From positions 1,488,001-1,552,000 of the forward strand of contig NC_052109.1 of the NCBI RefSeq assembly GCF_012273895.1: DNA of 64,000 nt, in the 5' to 3' direction. A program made the translations under genes and the position numbers. The notes under the pieces were generated by a model that saw only the letters and a list, made by a program, of their open reading frames with translations, did not search any database and was not told the DNA's origin. Positions 59,271-64,000 of the stretch are shown in pieces; position 1 is the first letter of the stretch, and the number at the start of each line of letters is the position of its first letter. The stretch is from Zerene cesonia (taxonomy: Eukaryota; Arthropoda; Insecta; Lepidoptera; Pieridae).

Positions 59271-62255
59271 TTTATTCAATTTTTTTTTTGTCTAAACATA
59301 TTCATTTATCTAAATATATTGGATGTAATAAATTATATGTTTAAAATACTCTTTAAAAAAGTAGGGTTTCAGTATAAATACAACATAGGTATGTACTATT
59401 TATTATATATTAATAATATTTTGGTTATAGGTACTAGCCACATATATGATATACTCGTACACGAAACTTGCTCAAAATTTAAATTTGAAAAACGAACACC
59501 GCAGCTCAGGTAACAAATTGAAGCGAGGGAATACATAAAAATTAAAAACCAATAACAAACCGAGAATCCGAAGCTGCAGAGCGGACATAAAATTAAAATA
59601 TCCGGAAAGAATCAAGCCGTTATCTGTAATAGAAATCTTGTAGATTTATCGAACTTGGAGGGTTGTGGTTGTGGAATGAAATATAGGCTGAACGGCGTTC
59701 GGCCAGTACCTATTTTTTTTTTTTTTTTCACAACGACAGAATGCAGTATATTGGTGCGTTTTTCGAATTCCGTTCTTAAATCCGTGTTACTTTTTGCGTC
59801 TTAACTGTCTGAATTATTATTGCATTGCATGTTCCGTTGTAATATTTTCTTTAAAGCAAACGATGTGATATTGTTATACAAAGTACTTATAAGAATCGGA
59901 AATAGAAGTTTTAATTTTTCATGCCTCAATTTGTAAGATTTTCTTCGTACACACATGTACATTAAACTTAGTTAATTCTTAGAATTTGCTATGAGTAACA
60001 AGCAAGGCAACATTATTTTAAAATGAAAACAGTGACACAGTTAACTGAAATATGATCATATGTCAAAATTCGGCAAGAAAATTTACAAAGCAACAATTTT
60101 TTACATAAACTCAAAACCTACTGAACATAGTGTGTAAAAGTTTTCATGTAGTTTTCGCCCACACTTTAAGTTTTATATAACATATAACCTATTTTAAAAC
60201 TATAGAAATAAATAAAAAAAACCTATAAGTAGTAGAGAGGAGAAAGAGTAAAGTGAAATATAAAAGGTCCCTGGTTGGAAACTATGTAAAATTCACAAAT
60301 CCATAATGGTAGAACAATTTGTCTTTCATATATAATGTATATATTTCAATACGTATCTTAACATTACTTTCATTTAGGAAATTAGTTAACAATTGGTCAT
60401 AGCGTCCACGGCATGGCTTTGTATTTTATATCAATGGTCGTATAATAAATATCACTCAATTTGAATGAAGCAATAAATTCAATAGACGCAAGAAAAGGCC
60501 AGAAAGCAATTTTCCCCGAACGTTATCACATAAATTGCTTTCTTCGTATGGAAAAATCTTGTTGAAGGACTTTACCAATAAAACTGAAATTATTTTTTTT
60601 TTCTTTGTGCGTTCCTTGTTTTAACTATGTGAATGAATAGAAATGGGCTTAACTGTTTTACAGTTAATAGGAAATCAAAGTTGCAAGGAGACACATGTTA
60701 GAAGATTTTATGCCTATTAATTGGATTTGACTCATACATTTAGTACTGTTGATTTACCGTTACAGTTGTTAAAAGTAGCCTATGTGCGCACCAGTATCAG
60801 AATACTTGGTTTCATAAATTACTGATCAGCCTTTTCGCCCCAAAAGAATAACCATATACCATACCACCTTCACAAACTAAAGTGTCTATATATAATAGTA
60901 GCATTAAATTACTCTTTTACTATATTTCTTTGTGTCAAACAACTGTGAAGATTATGCAGCAGATATTCGTACAGAACACCTCACATCGTCGGGAGCAATG
61001 CTCTTTTAAAGAGTGAGAAGGAATAAATATTCAAGTCACAAAATCCTGTCTGCATCGCTGGAGTTAACGCATATATGTGTCCCCTTACTATTTACATCAT
61101 ATGTGTCTGAAACTGTCTAGTACAGAAATGTAGTAAAATATCTTTTATGTAGTCGCCTACATGCTCGAGCTATCGCAAAACATCACTTTCTTATCAAATA
61201 ACTTTGATAAGAAACTTTGTTTTCGAGAATATGCACCGGAATGGAATGTTCGAGAAGCCTAAAAGCAGTCTATATATAATTAATTACTATAATAAACTAA
61301 TATCCACTCCATCCAATTCAATTTTTAAATTGCAACGCCGGAATCTTTAGGTAACTTGCGCGGGTAATCTATAGGTAATTTTAACTTAATGGACGACGAT
61401 AAAAATTACTGGATAAGCCAATTAAAACCACATGATACTCGTTTATACACAAATGCATATGTTCTCCCTAAATCAAAAACAAAAGCTTCAAGGATATCAA
61501 AAGCATTTCAACAGTTTGTAGCAGTCTTTTCTGTTCAATCGCTAAACCGTTTAAAAACTAGATAGAACACTGAAAAACAAATAACACAATTTCAAAGCGA
61601 ACGTATCAAACAAACTCTAATGAAAACATTTTTTCCTCAAAGAACCGCACTCGGAAATAGGGTAAAAAAATCGTTTTTTATCCCGTATTTTATGTTCGGC
61701 CTTTTCTTATTCTGAGCAAGTCTGAAGCATGCCTAGCTACCTCACAACACGTAGACAGGGCAATAGAATATTTCTTTAGCATGTTTAACCCTTACTCGCC
61801 TAGCGTAGGGTGAAATAAGCCGACTTAATTAAAATGTCACTGGTATTCCTTACTTTTTGCCTTTCAGTCTTTTGCCTATAGTAGTTTAGTACCTTTTACG
61901 CAATCTTCACTGAAATTTTTACATATCACTATGTATCTGTCTGTTGGAAGGTGAAATTTATTCATTCAAATACCAATTATTGACAAGCAGTACACTGAAT
62001 ATGTATAAACTGTATATATATAAATATTTTTAAACTGTGTACACGGTTCAATGAATCAATCAACGAATGTCCTGTGATGAAGTCATTAATATCGATGATA
62101 TTTATTTTACAAGATTCTTCCTCTTCTCCTTTCTTATATTTTAAGGTCAATTCCATAGAGGACAGATTCTGCCAATATAAATGTTTTGTACCTTCCATCT
62201 TCTTTGGCAATAATTTGTCGTTGTTTAAACAGTGCCACAGATAAACATAAAATAA
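59271..62255. other. no gene recognised, repeat-poor
   Basis: Apart from one 5' Helitron-like remnant at 60843 I see no repeats. The low repeat load fits DNA close to a gene, consistent with the candidate exon at the right edge. Confidence 0.55.
60843..60905 (-). mobile_element. Helitron-like 5' end fragment, inverted
   Basis: CTTCACAAACTAAAGTGTC followed by TATATATAATAGTAGC is a diverged reverse complement of the common start of the 200-bp family. It is the only repeat I recognise between 59.3 and 64 kb. Confidence 0.4.
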
Positions 62256-62291
62256 TATATAAAAGGGAGGAAAGCGACGGGTTAACACAGT
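62256..62291 (+). promoter_or_regulatory. possible TATA/Inr core promoter
   Basis: An AATATATAAAAGGG sequence (TATAAAAG core) is followed about 30 bp downstream by ACAGT at 62287-62291, similar to the arthropod initiator. The spacing is right for a TATA promoter, and a possible donor (CTAG|GTACAA near 62392) could connect to the exon at 63646. In AT-rich DNA a TATA match has low specificity, so this is tentative. Confidence 0.22.
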
Positions 62292-63645
62292 ACGTCTGCT
62301 CGTCTGCTACAAAGAATAAGCTTTCACGAGAACCACATCGCTCGTAAAAGGCTTTCCAGGTGTTCACTGAATATAGGAATGGATGTAATCTAGGTACAAT
62401 CACATTATATAGACAAAGTCGAGAAAAATTAAAATTTTGTGAAATTATTGAAAAAATTAAATGATTGTGCGTTGTTTTAAATATCTTGATAATTTTTTCT
62501 ATTATTAATTTGAATTTACATGTACAATTTGTATTTTTTATTATTTTGTATGAAAATAATCAAAACTTTCTCAACTAGTCCTCTTTTCATATATAAGAAA
62601 ACATACATATTTTTCAAAAAATAAAGTCTCGCAATTAACGTGTACTTCATGCATACACAATATAACAGAAAAATGTTAAGGAAAGGTCTCCAAAGACCAA
62701 ACAAAGCTCAATTATAATGAAATGCTTCAAGAATGCTGAGTTATTTTCATCAAAAATATTACCAGGATACCAGCTCCGCAAAGGATCGCTCATAATGTGT
62801 TTTTTCAACGTTAAGTGCCAGACCAGTCTTAGCGTTACCTGAATTAATTAGACAGTTAATTAAATTTCTTCCACCGTCTGCGAAATCGGTGCAAAATACG
62901 TGCTTTTATATTTTTATAGTGTTTAGCTTGTTTTAATTAAGATTGATGCTGATGCGTTTCTGAAATGTGTTTGGGTTTTATACTAATTTCCTCTGGAATT
63001 GATTTCGGTCTTGAACTGTCGATTTTATTTGAAAACACATAATTTGCTGAATGTGCTTTATATTTATATCGTTTTTTATCAACGCAACTTTGCTAACAGC
63101 CAATTTTTCAGCCCTTGGTGAAAATTGATTCATCGAATTTTGTAGTAAACAATCATTTTTAAAACAAATTTCTTTATTTTACTGTGTAGTACTTTATTGG
63201 ACGGATAATTTTTTTGTCTTTTTATCCCAATTTATTTCTAACATTAAATCAAACATATAAACATACCTACATAGTAGTCTTTCTTATTTCGAAACAAGAT
63301 GGCGCTGTAACCAATATGTTATTTTAAAATACCCTTATAATATAGAATCCGTGAAACACTAATTGGACGGGATCCTGGAATAACCATATTTCGAAGCGAA
63401 TATATTCCTTCAATGCTTGTTACCGATATTTCAGCGAATCTGCGTTATGCACCGGGTTTATCGGTGCAGATTACGATGTTAAGTAATTGATTAATTATTT
63501 ACTATAATCAATAATTAATATAGATAATAATTAAAGTGGATAGTTTTTTTTAATGTTAAACACATGCAAATTAAGTAATAAACAGCTGAAAAACAACAGA
63601 GTAATAGAATATGATTAAATTGAGTGATGTTTTGTTGCATTGCAG
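62292..63645. other. putative promoter-proximal or intronic DNA
   Basis: Repeat-free. Contains a YY1/Pho-like CAAGATGGCGC near 63296 and a hairpin TGCACCG/CGGTGCA at 63448-63468. Ends at the candidate 3' splice site before 63646. Confidence 0.45.
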
Positions 63646-63939
63646 AGTCGGCACCGAGCCATCATTAAACCAAAAACAAACACACAGCTAATATTTAAGA
63701 AAAGGGATTCATTTCAAACATCGAATGCCTACAGTGACGCATTCGATGAAACTAATTTCCTCGACTCACGGCACCCTAAAAGCAATAAAGATATAAGATT
63801 CATTTTATACATCTCGCTGAAGCCTAAAATTGGTTTGGTTTACGTGAAATTGATGTGAAATAACTTGTACTGGGCTATGTTGTGTTTTGTGATCGCGTGT
63901 ATGTTAGTGCGTACCGTACACCCGGCTGTGAACTGCAGG
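63646..63939 (+). other. candidate 5' exon (5' UTR plus start of coding sequence)
   Basis: The left edge follows TTTTGTTGCATTGCAG, a plausible 3' splice site. The right edge precedes GTGAGTTTTTT, a good 5' splice site. Between them lie about 230 nt of untranslated sequence and an ATG at 63877. A YY1/Pho-like CAAGATGGCGC motif lies upstream near 63296, and a possible TATA/Inr promoter near 62257-62291. An alternative is that transcription starts within this exon. Supported by signals only; the gene body would lie beyond the window. Confidence 0.4.
63877..63939 (+). CDS. signal-peptide-like N-terminus of unidentified secreted or membrane protein (partial)
   Basis: Twenty-one codons run from ATG to a phase-0 5' splice site (AGG|GTGAGT). 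The peptide begins MLCFVIACMLVRTVHPAVNC, with a hydrophobic core at residues 2-11 followed by a short polar stretch and a Cys, resembling a eukaryotic secretion signal with a cleavage site near residues 17-20. The frame upstream of the ATG is closed, so this would be the true start. No family can be named from 21 residues. The reading depends on the predicted donor being used; a chance ATG before a chance GTGAGT is the main alternative. Confidence 0.38.
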
Positions 63940-64000
63940 GTGAGTTTTTTTTGGAAAAGGTTGTATATAATAGGAAATTATTTAAGATTTGTTCACTGTT

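Overview
The window looks like lepidopteran (moth or butterfly) nuclear DNA, mostly intergenic or intronic. The base composition is strongly AT-rich, long conserved reading frames are absent, and the same short repeat families recur on both strands. They include 200-bp Helitron-like elements (TC...CTAG between A and T, starting TCCTACTAATATTATAAATG), tRNA-headed SINEs ending in (GAT)n, a poly(A)-tailed SINE-like family with a GTGGGAGTCGAG head, a 5S-rRNA-like repeat with a (GTCY)n tract, and non-LTR 3' UTR debris. Nothing bacterial, organellar or viral was recognised.

Layout. 1-10 kb: old Helitron-like and other short dispersed repeats, one old SINE, and an exon-like open stretch on the minus strand at 3606-3776. 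10-30 kb: AT-rich DNA with scattered SINEs and Helitron-like copies, a GC-rich structured patch at 17.15-17.27 kb, a perfect 20-bp palindrome arm pair at 19.9 kb, a weak exon candidate at 20.9-21.1 kb (minus), and a very young SINE-like insertion with an 80-A tail at 29.3-29.7 kb. 30.3-32.4 kb: the best-supported element, a DIRS-like tyrosine-recombinase retrotransposon on the minus strand. Both inverted terminal repeats, the internal complementary region and the C-terminal recombinase domain are visible, but a 1000-N assembly gap hides the middle. 32.5-60 kb: more of the same repeats, including two almost identical Helitron-like copies 1.6 kb apart and a CRE-like hairpin cluster at 46.8 kb. 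60-64 kb: repeat-poor DNA ending in a candidate 5' exon on the plus strand (3' splice site, ATG, signal-peptide-like start, 5' splice site at 63939/63940), with a possible TATA/Inr promoter about 1.35 kb upstream.

Apart from the recombinase, no complete protein-coding gene can be supported. If the last exon is real, most of the window is upstream or first-intron DNA of a secreted or membrane protein gene whose body lies beyond the right edge. The repeats do not form a pathway; they record successive waves of transposition, of which the DIRS-like element, the 80-A SINE and the twin Helitron-like copies look youngest.
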